From Noviherbaspirillum saxi (GTDB taxonomy: Bacteria > Pseudomonadota > Gammaproteobacteria > Burkholderiales > Burkholderiaceae_D): a DNA stretch of 64,000 bases. This document shows positions 1 to 7,915 of the stretch, in pieces (positions within the stretch are counted from its first letter, which is position 1; the number at the start of each line of letters is the position of its first letter). A program made the position numbers and the translations under genes. The stretch lies in NCBI RefSeq assembly GCF_003591035.1, contig NZ_QYUO01000001.1:2170001-2234000 (forward strand), in the 5' to 3' direction. The notes below the pieces were generated by a model that had not been told where the DNA came from, did not search any database, and worked only from the letters and a program-made list of their open reading frames with translations.

Positions 1-1
1 A

Positions 2-127
2 TCGGTTTCACTTCTTATCGGGGGCAACGTGGTGCTGTGGACCCTTACCGCATTTCTCGATCCTCAACGGCAATTTCTGCACGACCGGATCGCAGGCACC
101 CGGATAATTCAAGTCCCTAAACAGTGA
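2..127 (+). CDS. RDD family membrane protein, C-terminal end only
   Basis: Partial gene entering from the left edge; 41 codons are visible before a TGA stop. The last residues contain FLDPQRQFLHDRIAGTRII, which resembles the end of RDD-domain proteins, where a conserved arginine/aspartate region follows the last membrane segment (usual form: R-x3-HD-x2-AGT). A hydrophobic stretch (VSLLIGGNVVLWTLTAF) precedes it and fits that last transmembrane helix. RDD proteins are small inner-membrane proteins, some implicated in ion transport; nothing here identifies a substrate. The start lies outside the window. Confidence 0.7.
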   Translation, partial: SVSLLIGGNVVLWTLTAFLDPQRQFLHDRIAGTRIIQVPKQ

Positions 128-235
128 GCCCGATGTAGCGGGAACTGAGCAAGTCGGCATACGCACTTTCGGTATTGATGAGGCATGTGCACTCAGCTAT
201 TTTGCGCATGGCAATACGAGTGCAAACACGTGGAA

Positions 236-247
236 CGTTCTAGAACG
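236..247. promoter_or_regulatory. 12-bp perfect palindrome upstream of the oxidoreductase operon
   Basis: The sequence CGTTCTAGAACG is a perfect 12-bp palindrome in the intergenic space about 75 bases before the first gene of the Tat/GMC/lipase operon. Its position and symmetry fit an operator for a dimeric regulator, but I do not recognise the regulator, and a palindrome this short can occur by chance. Confidence 0.25.
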
Positions 248-322
248 GCACCTCTATTTTTGCCGGATTCAAAGTGATATGCCTTGGAGTACACTCAGCT
301 CAACCCATTTCCGACTACCGCC

Positions 323-847
323 ATGGCAAGCATTGTTGCGCGCCCTACCCGTCGCACTTTTCTGAAAGCCGGCTTCTTCGGCACGCTTGCACTCATGGCT
401 GCTGGCAGCATCTACCGCATTGCCAGGCCGGAGTCCCCTCCCGGCTTTGTCATGCATCCACAGGCACGATCGGCATTGAGTGCAATTGCACCGGTGATGC
501 TGGGCAATGCAATCGCTGAGACGCCTGTCGATATAGACAAGGCGGTATCGCTCGTTGACGATGCGATCTCGGGCTTGCCGCTACGCACCCAGCAGGAAAT
601 CCAGAATCTGTTCGCGCTGCTCACGCTCGGACCTTCACGACGCTTCCTCGTTGGCATACCGGATGACTGGCCGCGTGCAAAACCGGAAGACATTGCTGCA
701 TTCCTGCAGGATTGGCGCCACAGCCGCTTCGCATTAATGCAAAGCGCCTATCATGCCTTGCACGACTTGATTATCGGTCCCTGGTATGCCGACGCCTCGT
801 CATGGGCGAGCGTCGGCTATCCGGGACCACTGAAAGAATTGAGTTAA
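323..847 (+). CDS. Tat-exported small subunit paired with a GMC oxidoreductase
   Basis: A 174-residue protein with a twin-arginine signal near the start: RRTFLKAGFFG followed by a hydrophobic helix. It should therefore be folded and exported to the periplasm by the Tat system. The rest is helical and lacks cofactor motifs. The gene stops 7 bases before the GMC oxidoreductase begins. That arrangement matches membrane-bound sugar/alcohol dehydrogenases (gluconate 2-dehydrogenase subunit 3 type), where a small Tat-bearing subunit carries the flavoprotein across the membrane as a hitchhiker. I chose the ATG that gives a compact Tat signal; a TTG at 284 in the same frame is possible. The family is inferred from context more than from strong motifs. 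Confidence 0.7.
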   Translation: MASIVARPTRRTFLKAGFFGTLALMAAGSIYRIARPESPPGFVMHPQARSALSAIAPVMLGNAIAETPVDIDKAVSLVDDAISGLPLRTQQEIQNLFALLTLGPSRRFLVGIPDDWPRAKPEDIAAFLQDWRHSRFALMQSAYHALHDLIIGPWYADASSWASVGYPGPLKELS

Positions 848-854
848 TACATTC

Positions 855-2495
855 ATGGCCAAGTCCGCTTCTTCGTCCCCGATTCCGGATCCCATCCAGG
901 CTGGACTCGCTAGCGGCTGGAAAGTCATCGATGCATCGACGCTGGTCGCCGATCGCGAAGTGGAAGCCGATGTCGCCATCATCGGAACCGGCGCCGGTGG
1001 CGGCGTGACCGCCGAAATTCTCGCGCTTGCCGGCCTCAAGGTGGTGCTGGTCGAGGAAGGCCCGCTGAAGTCCTCAAAAGACTTCAAGATGCATGAAGCA
1101 GAGGCGTATCCGGAGCTGTACCAGGAATCGGCGGCACGCAAGACTCGCGACAAGGCGATTAACATATTGCAAGGACGCAATGTCGGCGGCTCTACGACTG
1201 TCAACTGGACCTCCAGCTTCCGCACGCCCGGCGATACCTTGTCGTACTGGCAAAAGAACTTCGGTCTGAACGATTATTCGGCGGAGTCTTTGTCACCCTG
1301 GTTCACGATGATGGAGCAGCGTCTTCATATCGGTGCCTGGGCGGCGGCACCCAATGAGAACAACGATTTGCTTCGACGTGGCGCGGCACAACTCGGCATT
1401 CCTGCTGCAGCCATCCAGCGCAATGTCAAGGCATGCTGGAATCTCGGTTACTGCGGCATGGGTTGTCCTACCAATGCCAAGCAATCGATGCTGGTCACAA
1501 CGATTCCCTCCGCGCTTGCCCGAGGCGCCACGCTGTTCACGCGCACCCGCGCGGACAAACTTCTGTTCACGGGTGACAAGGTACATGGTTTATCGTGCGT
1601 GGCGCTGAATGAGCGTGGATTGGCACCGACCGGACACCGTATTCATGTTCGGGCAAAACATTATGTCGTCGCGGGCGGCGCGATCAACTCGCCAGCCTTG
1701 CTGCTGCGTTCCGGAGCACCCGACCCGCAGCACCTGTTGGGCAAGAGAACCTTTTTGCATCCAACGGTCATCTCGGCGGCCCTGCACGACAAGAAAGTGG
1801 ACGCTTATGCCGGCGCGCCGCAAACCATCTACTCGGATCACTTCCTTCAGACGCAAGCGATCGATGGGGCTATCGGTTACAAGCTGGAAGCACCGCCGCT
1901 CCATCCGCTTCTGTTTGCATCGACCATGAGCGGTTTCGGTGTACAGCATGCTGCCATGATGAAACAATTTGCACATACGCACGCCTTGCTGGCATTGCTG
2001 CGAGACGGCTTTCATGATGAATCGTGCGGCGGCACAGTATCGCTGCAGGACGATGGATCGCCAGTTCTCGACTATCCGATTTCGGCCTTTGTATGGGACG
2101 GCGTGCGCCGCGCCTTGCTGAGCATGGCGGAAATCCAGTTTGCCGCCGGGGCAAAGGCTGTGTATCCGGTGCATGAAGAAGCCGATGGTTATTCCAGTTG
2201 GAACGCTGCACGCAAGGCGATCAATGCCCTGGCCTATGAACCGCTGAAAACCCGCGTCGTCTCTGCTCACGTGATGGGCGGTTGTACGATGTCGGATGAT
2301 CCGAAGCAAGGGATTGTGTCGTCTCGCGGCCGCTATCACGAGCTTGCCAATCTGTCGGTACATGACGGCTCCTTGTTCCCGACATCGATAGGTGCCAATC
2401 CGCAGTTGTCGATCTATGGAATCACGGCTAAGCTGGCAAGCGGACTGGCTACCGACCTTACCGGCAAGCCACCACCGTCGCTGCCCTTACTCTGA
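855..2495 (+). CDS. GMC family FAD-dependent oxidoreductase
   Basis: A 546-residue flavoprotein of the glucose-methanol-choline family. The ADP-binding fold IIGTGAGGGVTAEILAL is at about residues 42-58. The C-terminal GMC domain has HVMGGCTM near residue 473 and ends with GANPQLSIYGITAKLA. A cysteine motif around residues 194-204 (CWNLGYCGMGC, then PTNAKQS) resembles that of long-chain alcohol oxidases. It probably oxidises an alcohol with FAD and passes electrons to a membrane acceptor; the substrate is unknown. It has no signal peptide, so export would depend on the Tat subunit encoded just upstream. The lipase-like gene follows 3 bases after the stop, suggesting one transcript. Confidence 0.85.
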   Translation: MAKSASSSPIPDPIQAGLASGWKVIDASTLVADREVEADVAIIGTGAGGGVTAEILALAGLKVVLVEEGPLKSSKDFKMHEAEAYPELYQESAARKTRDKAINILQGRNVGGSTTVNWTSSFRTPGDTLSYWQKNFGLNDYSAESLSPWFTMMEQRLHIGAWAAAPNENNDLLRRGAAQLGIPAAAIQRNVKACWNLGYCGMGCPTNAKQSMLVTTIPSALARGATLFTRTRADKLLFTGDKVHGLSCVALNERGLAPTGHRIHVRAKHYVVAGGAINSPALLLRSGAPDPQHLLGKRTFLHPTVISAALHDKKVDAYAGAPQTIYSDHFLQTQAIDGAIGYKLEAPPLHPLLFASTMSGFGVQHAAMMKQFAHTHALLALLRDGFHDESCGGTVSLQDDGSPVLDYPISAFVWDGVRRALLSMAEIQFAAGAKAVYPVHEEADGYSSWNAARKAINALAYEPLKTRVVSAHVMGGCTMSDDPKQGIVSSRGRYHELANLSVHDGSLFPTSIGANPQLSIYGITAKLASGLATDLTGKPPPSLPLL

Positions 2496-2498
2496 CGC

Positions 2499-3470
2499 AT
2501 GGTTGCTCGCATTACACGATTACTCTTGGTCGTACAGTTCATTGCCGGTATCGCTATTTATGCCGCGCTTATCCGCTGGTGGCCTCAGCTTGGAATTCCC
2601 GGAGCGATTACGTTCAGCGTATCAACGATCGTGCTGGTCCGGATGGCGATTACTGCAAACAATTTCGTTCTTGCATCGCGTACCCGCAGCAAGCTGCCTG
2701 CGCATTACGAAATAGGGACGCGCGAATTGCTGCGCTTGTTCTTGCATGAGTTTGCCGCAACCATGTTCACCTCCTCCTGGACCATGGCTTTCCGTGCCTT
2801 TTCCAGGCGCGTCCCGGAACGGCCACAAGGGCTGCCGGTCTTGTTAATTCATGGATATGGATGCAATAGCGGCTATTGGGACTCCATGAGCAAGGCCTTG
2901 CTGAAGACGGGCATCACGCATCATGCGATCGACTTGGAGCCGGTCATCGGAAGTATCGACGCCTACACCAAACAGATTCATGAAGCGGTCGAAGCATTGT
3001 GCCGAGAGACCGGCCATGGCAAGCTCATTGTGGTTGCTCATAGCATGGGTGGCCTTGCCACACGGGCTTATCTGCGCGGGCATGGAAGCGCACGTATCGC
3101 AAAAGCAATTACTCTGGGCACACCGCATCGCGGCACGGCACTGGCGCATTTCGGCGTAGGAATCAATACGCATCAGATGCGCTGGACCGCGGTGGAAGAA
3201 GAAGGGATCGCTAGCGATTGGCTGTTGCAGCTCGCCGCCGAAGAAAGCAAGGACACATATCGCTTGTTCGTCTCGATCTATTCGCATCACGACAACATCA
3301 TCTCGCCGCAGACCTCGTCCTGGCTGGACGGCGCAAAGAATATCGAATTCCATGCCATCGGACACGTTGCACTGGGACTGCATCCGCTTATCCAGGCTGA
3401 AGTGATTCAGCAAGTCCGTGCGGTGTCGCGCGAGGTGGAGGCTTCGTCAGGCAAACGCGTGTTGGCATGA
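2499..3470 (+). CDS. Membrane-anchored alpha/beta hydrolase (lipase-like)
   Basis: A 323-residue alpha/beta hydrolase. Two hydrophobic segments at about residues 8-28 and 33-55 suggest an N-terminal membrane anchor. The oxyanion strand reads LLIHGYGCNSGYW near residue 115, and the nucleophile elbow is VVAHSMGGLATRAYL near residue 180, so the elbow is A-H-S-M-G where G-x-S-x-G is the general form. Likely acid and histidine residues lie in HHDNIISP and AIGHVALGLHP near the C-terminus. It resembles triacylglycerol lipase/EstA-like proteins. It is the third gene of the Tat-subunit/GMC operon, so it may release an alcohol that the GMC enzyme oxidises; that link is inference. Confidence 0.8.
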   Translation: MVARITRLLLVVQFIAGIAIYAALIRWWPQLGIPGAITFSVSTIVLVRMAITANNFVLASRTRSKLPAHYEIGTRELLRLFLHEFAATMFTSSWTMAFRAFSRRVPERPQGLPVLLIHGYGCNSGYWDSMSKALLKTGITHHAIDLEPVIGSIDAYTKQIHEAVEALCRETGHGKLIVVAHSMGGLATRAYLRGHGSARIAKAITLGTPHRGTALAHFGVGINTHQMRWTAVEEEGIASDWLLQLAAEESKDTYRLFVSIYSHHDNIISPQTSSWLDGAKNIEFHAIGHVALGLHPLIQAEVIQQVRAVSREVEASSGKRVLA

Positions 3471-3502
3471 TCTTGCGTCGCACATGAATTTGACCGGGAT
3501 CG

Positions 3503-4468
3503 CTAGAGCCATCCGGCCTTGCGAAAACGGCCATACAGGTATGCACATAGCGACGTGATGAATGCCAGCGCGACAGGATAGCCGTATTCCCATCGCAATT
3601 CCGGCATCACATCGAAGTTCATTCCCCATAATCCGACGAAAGCGGTAGCGACCGCAAAGATCGCTGCCCATGCGGCGAGCCGCTTATTGATTTCACTGTC
3701 GCTGATGGCGACCATCGACAAATTGACCTGAATCGCCGTACCTATCGTGTCGCGGATCGTGTCGATGGAAGCGTTGATCCGGTAAAGGTGATCGTAGACA
3801 TCCCGAAAGTATTCCTGTGTATTGATGCAGATGCGCGGAACCCTGCCGCCATACAGCTTGCCGACCGCTTCCATCAGTGGCGTTACCGCATGCTTGAGTG
3901 TCGTCACCTTGCGCTTGAGCTGGTACAGCTTTTCGATGTTGGCGCGCTCCGAGCCGCTGACGAAGATCTGCTCCTCGATCACCTCAAGCTCGCTTTCGAT
4001 GGCATCGAGCACAGGGAAATACCGGTCGACCACCGCATCCATCAATGCATAGAAAACAAAGGCCGCCCCCTGTTTCAACAGATGCGGTTCACGTTCGCAG
4101 CGGGCGCGCACGCCCAGGAAACCTTGCGAGCTGCGATTACGTATCGACACCACATAATCTTCTTCTACAAATACATCCAACTCGCCGACGACGAGTTCAC
4201 CATTGACCATTTCGACCATATGCATGACGCCGAACAGGGATTCGCCATACTCTTCTATCTTCGGACGCTGATGGCCGTGCGCTGCATCTTCCACTGCCAG
4301 TTCATGCAAAGCGAACTGCGATTGCATGCGCTTTAATTCATCCGGCTCGGCATCTTTCAGCGCAACCCAGACAAAGCAGTCCGGCCGTGCAAGAAAGCTG
4401 CCAATCTCATCAATGGCAACATCGCTGAGCCGCTTTCCATGTTGATATGCAACGCAATTGATGAGCAT
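3503..4468 (-). CDS. corA: Magnesium/cobalt transporter CorA
   Basis: A 321-residue CorA-family channel, normal family length. The signature G-M-N sits in FVGLWGMNFDVMPEL, at the end of the first of two C-terminal membrane helices; the second (YPVALAFITSLCAYLYGRF) runs almost to the C-terminus. The N-terminal two thirds form the cytoplasmic funnel, with long helices rich in charged residues. It moves Mg2+ (also Co2+/Ni2+) across the inner membrane. The gene is convergent with the lipase gene, and a 165-bp fold-back element lies between its start and the next gene upstream. No M-box Mg2+ riboswitch is recognisable in the short leader. Confidence 0.93.
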   Translation of the reverse strand: MLINCVAYQHGKRLSDVAIDEIGSFLARPDCFVWVALKDAEPDELKRMQSQFALHELAVEDAAHGHQRPKIEEYGESLFGVMHMVEMVNGELVVGELDVFVEEDYVVSIRNRSSQGFLGVRARCEREPHLLKQGAAFVFYALMDAVVDRYFPVLDAIESELEVIEEQIFVSGSERANIEKLYQLKRKVTTLKHAVTPLMEAVGKLYGGRVPRICINTQEYFRDVYDHLYRINASIDTIRDTIGTAIQVNLSMVAISDSEINKRLAAWAAIFAVATAFVGLWGMNFDVMPELRWEYGYPVALAFITSLCAYLYGRFRKAGWL

Positions 4469-4511
4469 GCAGGCACTCCATCAAGAATGAGTCAGGTGCA
4501 AATTGGTAGTC

Positions 4512-4676
4512 GCTAGAGCCCTTTCGTCCTGAATGGACCAGGCAAGGCCGAGGCGATTTGCTTGCGGAACAAGGCGCGGTGACGCGACATGGCGAGCCAT
4601 GGCAAGGAATCGCAACGCCGTGCCGCAAGCAAATCGTCCGGGATTGACGGTACAGTCAGGACGAAAGGGCTCTAGC
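4512..4676. repeat. 165-bp fold-back element with perfect 21-bp inverted ends
   Basis: The ends are perfect 21-bp inverted repeats: 4512-4532 begins GCTAGAGCCCTTTCGTCC and 4656-4676 is its exact reverse complement. Inside, a second perfect 14-bp inverted pair (4554-4567 CGATTTGCTTGCGG and 4623-4636) extends the symmetry, leaving a centre of about 55 bases. It encodes no protein and separates the VOC-family gene from corA. It could be a MITE-like repeat or a long structured RNA/terminator region. I see no second copy in the window and no clear target-site duplication. Confidence 0.7.
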
Positions 4677-4715
4677 TTACCGTGGAAACCATCAATTGTT
4701 TCCGATGGAAATCAA

Positions 4716-5366
4716 TCAGGAGATTATCTTCACGCCTGTCGGTGTCGATATATGGGCGATCAAGCCGGGATCTTCGCCTGCTCCGGCTTGTACCGCACTG
4801 AGCCGCGCATCGGTAATGCCGAGTTGGCGCCATTGATTCAGCAGTCGTTCGGGATCGGCATGTCTTGCCTCGAGTTTGAGCAGTTCACGGCCCGATACCG
4901 GCAAACCCCTCACTGGATGCACACCTTGCGGCCACTGAATCAGGGACGGTACCGCTCCGTGTTCTACCAGTGCGCCATCCGCGCGAATCGTTATCTGCCA
5001 ATGAAGCGACCCGCGCTGCATGGCGCGGACTTCGCCCAACGCCGGCAAGGCCGCGACCGCCGCATCGATTTCAGATGTATTGCAGGCAAAGGTCGCCAGG
5101 AAGGGCCTGGCACGCACGCGTGCATGCTGGGCCGGATCGTCCATACCGAACCAGCGCGCCCGGTCTGGCGCCTGTGCGGTCGGGTTGATGGAAATGACTT
5201 CGAGATAGCAATCATCACCCAGCCGCAAGAGCCGGTTGTGCGTGCCCATGCGCTGATGTTCTCCTCCGCCTTCCGGACGAACGCCAAGCATCGATTCGCA
5301 GTGATCGCAGCCTTGTTCCAGATTGTCTGCAACAATAACAAGATGGTCCAGCCGGACGGTCGTCAT
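4716..5366 (-). CDS. VOC-fold (glyoxalase-like) protein
   Basis: A 216-residue protein starting MTTVRLDHLVIVADNLEQG, the usual opening strand of glyoxalase/bleomycin-resistance/dioxygenase (VOC) proteins, with the metal-ligand-type histidine in LDHLV. A second conserved block is NRLLRLGDDCYLEVISI. The length fits the single-chain 'glyoxalase-like domain' group; the reaction is unknown. The start at 5366 is preceded by TAGGAG at a good distance, which decides against an in-frame ATG 39 bases upstream. It lies upstream of corA on the same strand but is separated from it by the fold-back element. Confidence 0.78.
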   Translation of the reverse strand: MTTVRLDHLVIVADNLEQGCDHCESMLGVRPEGGGEHQRMGTHNRLLRLGDDCYLEVISINPTAQAPDRARWFGMDDPAQHARVRARPFLATFACNTSEIDAAVAALPALGEVRAMQRGSLHWQITIRADGALVEHGAVPSLIQWPQGVHPVRGLPVSGRELLKLEARHADPERLLNQWRQLGITDARLSAVQAGAGEDPGLIAHISTPTGVKIIS

Positions 5367-5559
5367 GCCTGCTCCTATCAATATGGGTACGTCATATGCT
5401 TGCATTATGGCAGCGTCGTTTCAAAATTTCGAACCTGCCAAGGATAAAGGAACTTTTCAAGCCGTTTGCAAACTGACAGGAAGGACGCGATGCACCGCCA
5501 GCGTTGCGGCACCACTCATGCCGCGCACACCCATCTTTCCTCTCAACAAGGAGTAAAAC

Positions 5560-6030
5560 ATGAAGCGGATCTTCGCTGCATTTGCATCGGCCATTGGGGC
5601 CTTGCTTGTTATCTTGCCGGCATCTGCGGCGGACATTATTGAAACCGCCTCGACGACACCGACCTTCAAGACCTTTGTATCAGCAGCAAAAGCTGCGGGG
5701 GTAGCCGATACCCTGAAGAATTCCGGCCCTTATACGGTATTTGCACCAACCGATTCCGCTTTCGATAAACTGCCGCCCGGCACGATGTCGGAGCTGATGA
5801 AGGATAAAGCCAAGCTTGCGGAATTGCTGACCCATCACGTCGTACCCGGCAAAATTGCCGTTGCTGAAGTCAAGCCGGGCAAGGTAAAAACGGTCCAGGG
5901 ACAGGAAGTGACGCTGAAAAACGATAACGGCAAGGTGACTTTCGACAATGCAAACGTCATCCAGAGCGACGTGATGGCGGATAACGGTGTGATCCATGAG
6001 ATCGATACGGTTATTCTTCCCCAAAAATAA
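5560..6030 (+). CDS. Secreted fasciclin (FAS1) domain protein
   Basis: A 156-residue protein with a signal peptide (MKRIFAAFASAIGALLVILP, cut after ASA) and one FAS1 domain filling the rest. Hallmarks are the first conserved block YTVFAPTDSAFDKLPPGT, the central LLTHHVVPGKI, and the closing NGVIHEIDTVILP. FAS1 domains mediate adhesion or bind ligands at the cell surface; bacterial single-domain forms are periplasmic or secreted. A strong Shine-Dalgarno AAGGAG precedes the ATG. It appears to be a single-gene unit followed by a GC-rich hairpin. Confidence 0.9.
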   Translation: MKRIFAAFASAIGALLVILPASAADIIETASTTPTFKTFVSAAKAAGVADTLKNSGPYTVFAPTDSAFDKLPPGTMSELMKDKAKLAELLTHHVVPGKIAVAEVKPGKVKTVQGQEVTLKNDNGKVTFDNANVIQSDVMADNGVIHEIDTVILPQK

Positions 6031-6085
6031 TGATCGATAGTTACAAGAGCGATACTCAGCTATTGCCGACACAACCGTGAATCTG

Positions 6086-6109
6086 CGCCCCGTGACAATC
6101 TACGGGGCG
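6086..6109 (+). terminator. Hairpin after the fasciclin gene
   Basis: A perfect 8-bp GC-rich stem (CGCCCCGT / ACGGGGCG) with an 8-base loop, 56 bases after the stop codon. It has no good T-run after it (TCGTTCCG follows), so it may be a weak terminator or a 3'-end stabiliser. Confidence 0.4.
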
Positions 6110-6255
6110 TCGTTCCGCTCTGTAAAGCATAAATCCCAAAAAGCTCGCTTGATACCCCAAAAATTGCGTTGCGCTGAGGCGCCGGCACGTATCTGTATCG
6201 ATTTATCGATGATATGCTTGCCGAAAAACGACAACACCTCTGGGAGGCAGCCAGC

Positions 6256-6927
6256 ATGCAACAAAAAGCCCCTCGGCGCACACGCGAGCGAATACTTGAA
6301 CTGTCGCTTCGACTGTTTAACGAGTTTGGCGAACCGAACATCACCACGACCGTCATTGCCGAAGAGATGAATATCTCGCCAGGCAATCTGTACTACCATT
6401 TTCGCAACAAGGACGATATCGTCAATTCGCTCTTCGCACAGTTCGAAGCGGAGATCGGCCGCATGCTCGCGGTACCGGCCGACCGCCGTCCGAACATCGA
6501 AGACGTCTGGCTCTACCTGCACCTGATGTTTGAACTGGTATGGCGTTACCGGTTCTTTTACCGCGACCTGAGCGATCTGCTGTCGCGCAACCGCAAGCTG
6601 GAACTCCACTTCAAGCAGATTCTGGCCCACAAGATCAAGGTCGCGCAGCAGTTATGCCAAGGCTTGCGTGCCGACGAGGCGCTGGAGGCGACCGACCTGG
6701 AGATCGATGCGCTGGCGACAAACCTGGTAGTCGTGGCCACATATTGGCTGTCGTATGAATACGTGCGCAATCCGCGCAAGTACAGCGAGCAGGAAGCCAT
6801 GGCTGAAGCGCTGGCGCGCGGCTGTTACCAGGTACTGTCGCAGATCGGCCCCTATCTGCGCGGCGAAACCCGTCTGCGGTTCAACAAGCTGGCCGAAGAC
6901 TATCTCAAGAAGCTGAAGGCGCCTTAG
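6256..6927 (+). CDS. TetR/AcrR family transcriptional regulator
   Basis: A 223-residue one-component regulator. The N-terminal helix-turn-helix is typical of TetR: TRERILELSLRLFNEFG, then TTTVIAEEMNISPGNLYYHF and RNKDDIVNSLF. The remainder (residues 60-223) is an all-helical ligand-binding/dimerisation domain with aromatic-rich patches (WLYLHLMFELVWRYRFFYRD). The ATG at 6256 is preceded by GGGAGG; an upstream in-frame ATG at 6214 lacks that support. The ligand and targets are not evident. The gene is flanked by the fasciclin gene and by a fold-back repeat that begins at its stop codon. Confidence 0.88.
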   Translation: MQQKAPRRTRERILELSLRLFNEFGEPNITTTVIAEEMNISPGNLYYHFRNKDDIVNSLFAQFEAEIGRMLAVPADRRPNIEDVWLYLHLMFELVWRYRFFYRDLSDLLSRNRKLELHFKQILAHKIKVAQQLCQGLRADEALEATDLEIDALATNLVVVATYWLSYEYVRNPRKYSEQEAMAEALARGCYQVLSQIGPYLRGETRLRFNKLAEDYLKKLKAP

Positions 6928-7192
6928 TACTACTGCGTCACAAAACATCACTGTCCAGTTCCCTCCCCCTTGCAGGGGGAGGGCTAGGGGCGCCCGGCGT
7001 AGGGCGGGGGTAGAGTGGTTGCGCTAACGATTGCGCCGATTCGACCTCTCTACCCCTACGCGGGCCGCCCCATCCCAACCGTCCCACCTCGCCGCTGGTA
7101 AGCGGCTTGGATTCGTGCGGCGCAAAGCATGCTTTGCGAAACCCCGCACTTATCCCCCTGCAAGGGGGAGCACGTCGTGACGCAGTAGGACT
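6926..7192. repeat. About 265-bp GC-rich fold-back repeat
   Basis: The outer inverted ends are AGTACTACTGCGTCAC (6926-6941) and GTGACGCAGTAGGACT (7177-7192), 15 of 16 positions complementary. Just inside each end sits a smaller hairpin, CTCCCCCTTGCAGGGGGAG on the left and its near reverse complement on the right. Further in, GGGCGGGGGTAGAG is mirrored by CTCTACCCCTACG. The whole stretch is therefore one nested palindrome with no coding potential. It fills most of the 347-base gap between the TetR gene and the LOG gene and looks like a non-autonomous or REP/MITE-type genomic repeat. Confidence 0.7.
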
Positions 7193-7274
7193 AGAGAGTT
7201 TCGGCCTGCCTGCTTACCGCTATACTGGTGGCAATTGTCGCCGTATCGTACGGCGGCCTTTCCAAAGCTTATTC

Positions 7275-7877
7275 ATGTCTGAAATGAAATCACTCTGTGT
7301 CTATTGCGGTTCGTCCGCCGGAGCTTCCCCGGTCTATGCCGATGCCGCACGCATGCTGGCAAAAACCATGGTGGATGAAAATATCTCCCTGGTATATGGC
7401 GGCGGTAACGTCGGCCTGATGGGCATCATCGCCGATGAAGTATTGCGCCTTGGCGGCGAAGCCACCGGCGTTATCCCCAAAGCCTTGATGGATAAGGAGG
7501 TCGGCCATGTAGGCCTGACACACCTGCATATTGTCAAGGACATGCATGAGCGCAAGGCCTTGATGGCGGAATTGTCACATGGCTTTGTTGCCATGCCGGG
7601 CGGCATAGGAACGCTGGAAGAATTGTTCGAAGTGTTCACCTGGTCGCAGCTCGGTTTTCACGACAAACCGATCGGGCTGCTGAACGTCAATGGCTTCTAT
7701 GACGGCCTGATCGGCTTCCTGGAACATGTGATCGAGGAGCGCTTCCTGCGGCGCGAACAAGCCTCGCTGCTGGTGCATGCGGCCGAGCCGCTTGATCTCG
7801 TCGAGCTGCTGAAGACTTACCGTCCACAGCGGTATGAAAAGACTTTTGATCGGGTGACAGCAAGCAAAATAATTTAA
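7275..7877 (+). CDS. LOG family protein (cytokinin riboside 5'-monophosphate phosphoribohydrolase type)
   Basis: A 200-residue Rossmann-like protein of the 'lonely guy' family. The two signatures are present: GGGNVGLMG at residues 42-50 and PGGIGTLEELFE at residues 108-119. Homologues cleave nucleoside 5'-monophosphates (AMP and cytokinin nucleotides) to the free base and ribose phosphate. The start MSEMKSLCVYCGSSAG is where the family begins; reading further upstream in frame would run into the fold-back repeat and is rejected. The gene converges on mshN with a 38-base gap that contains two direct copies of ATGCCGGCG and no clear terminator. Confidence 0.9.
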   Translation: MSEMKSLCVYCGSSAGASPVYADAARMLAKTMVDENISLVYGGGNVGLMGIIADEVLRLGGEATGVIPKALMDKEVGHVGLTHLHIVKDMHERKALMAELSHGFVAMPGGIGTLEELFEVFTWSQLGFHDKPIGLLNVNGFYDGLIGFLEHVIEERFLRREQASLLVHAAEPLDLVELLKTYRPQRYEKTFDRVTASKII

Positions 7878-7915
7878 GCCGGTTGGCGATCCATGCCGGC
7901 GCAATCATGCCGGCG

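Noticed and set aside
4469..4511. M-box or other Mg2+ leader before corA
   Set aside because: The leader before the fold-back is too short and has no M-box features.
7107..7274. N-terminal extension of the LOG gene
   Set aside because: It would translate the fold-back repeat; the LOG family starts at MSEMKSLCVYCG.
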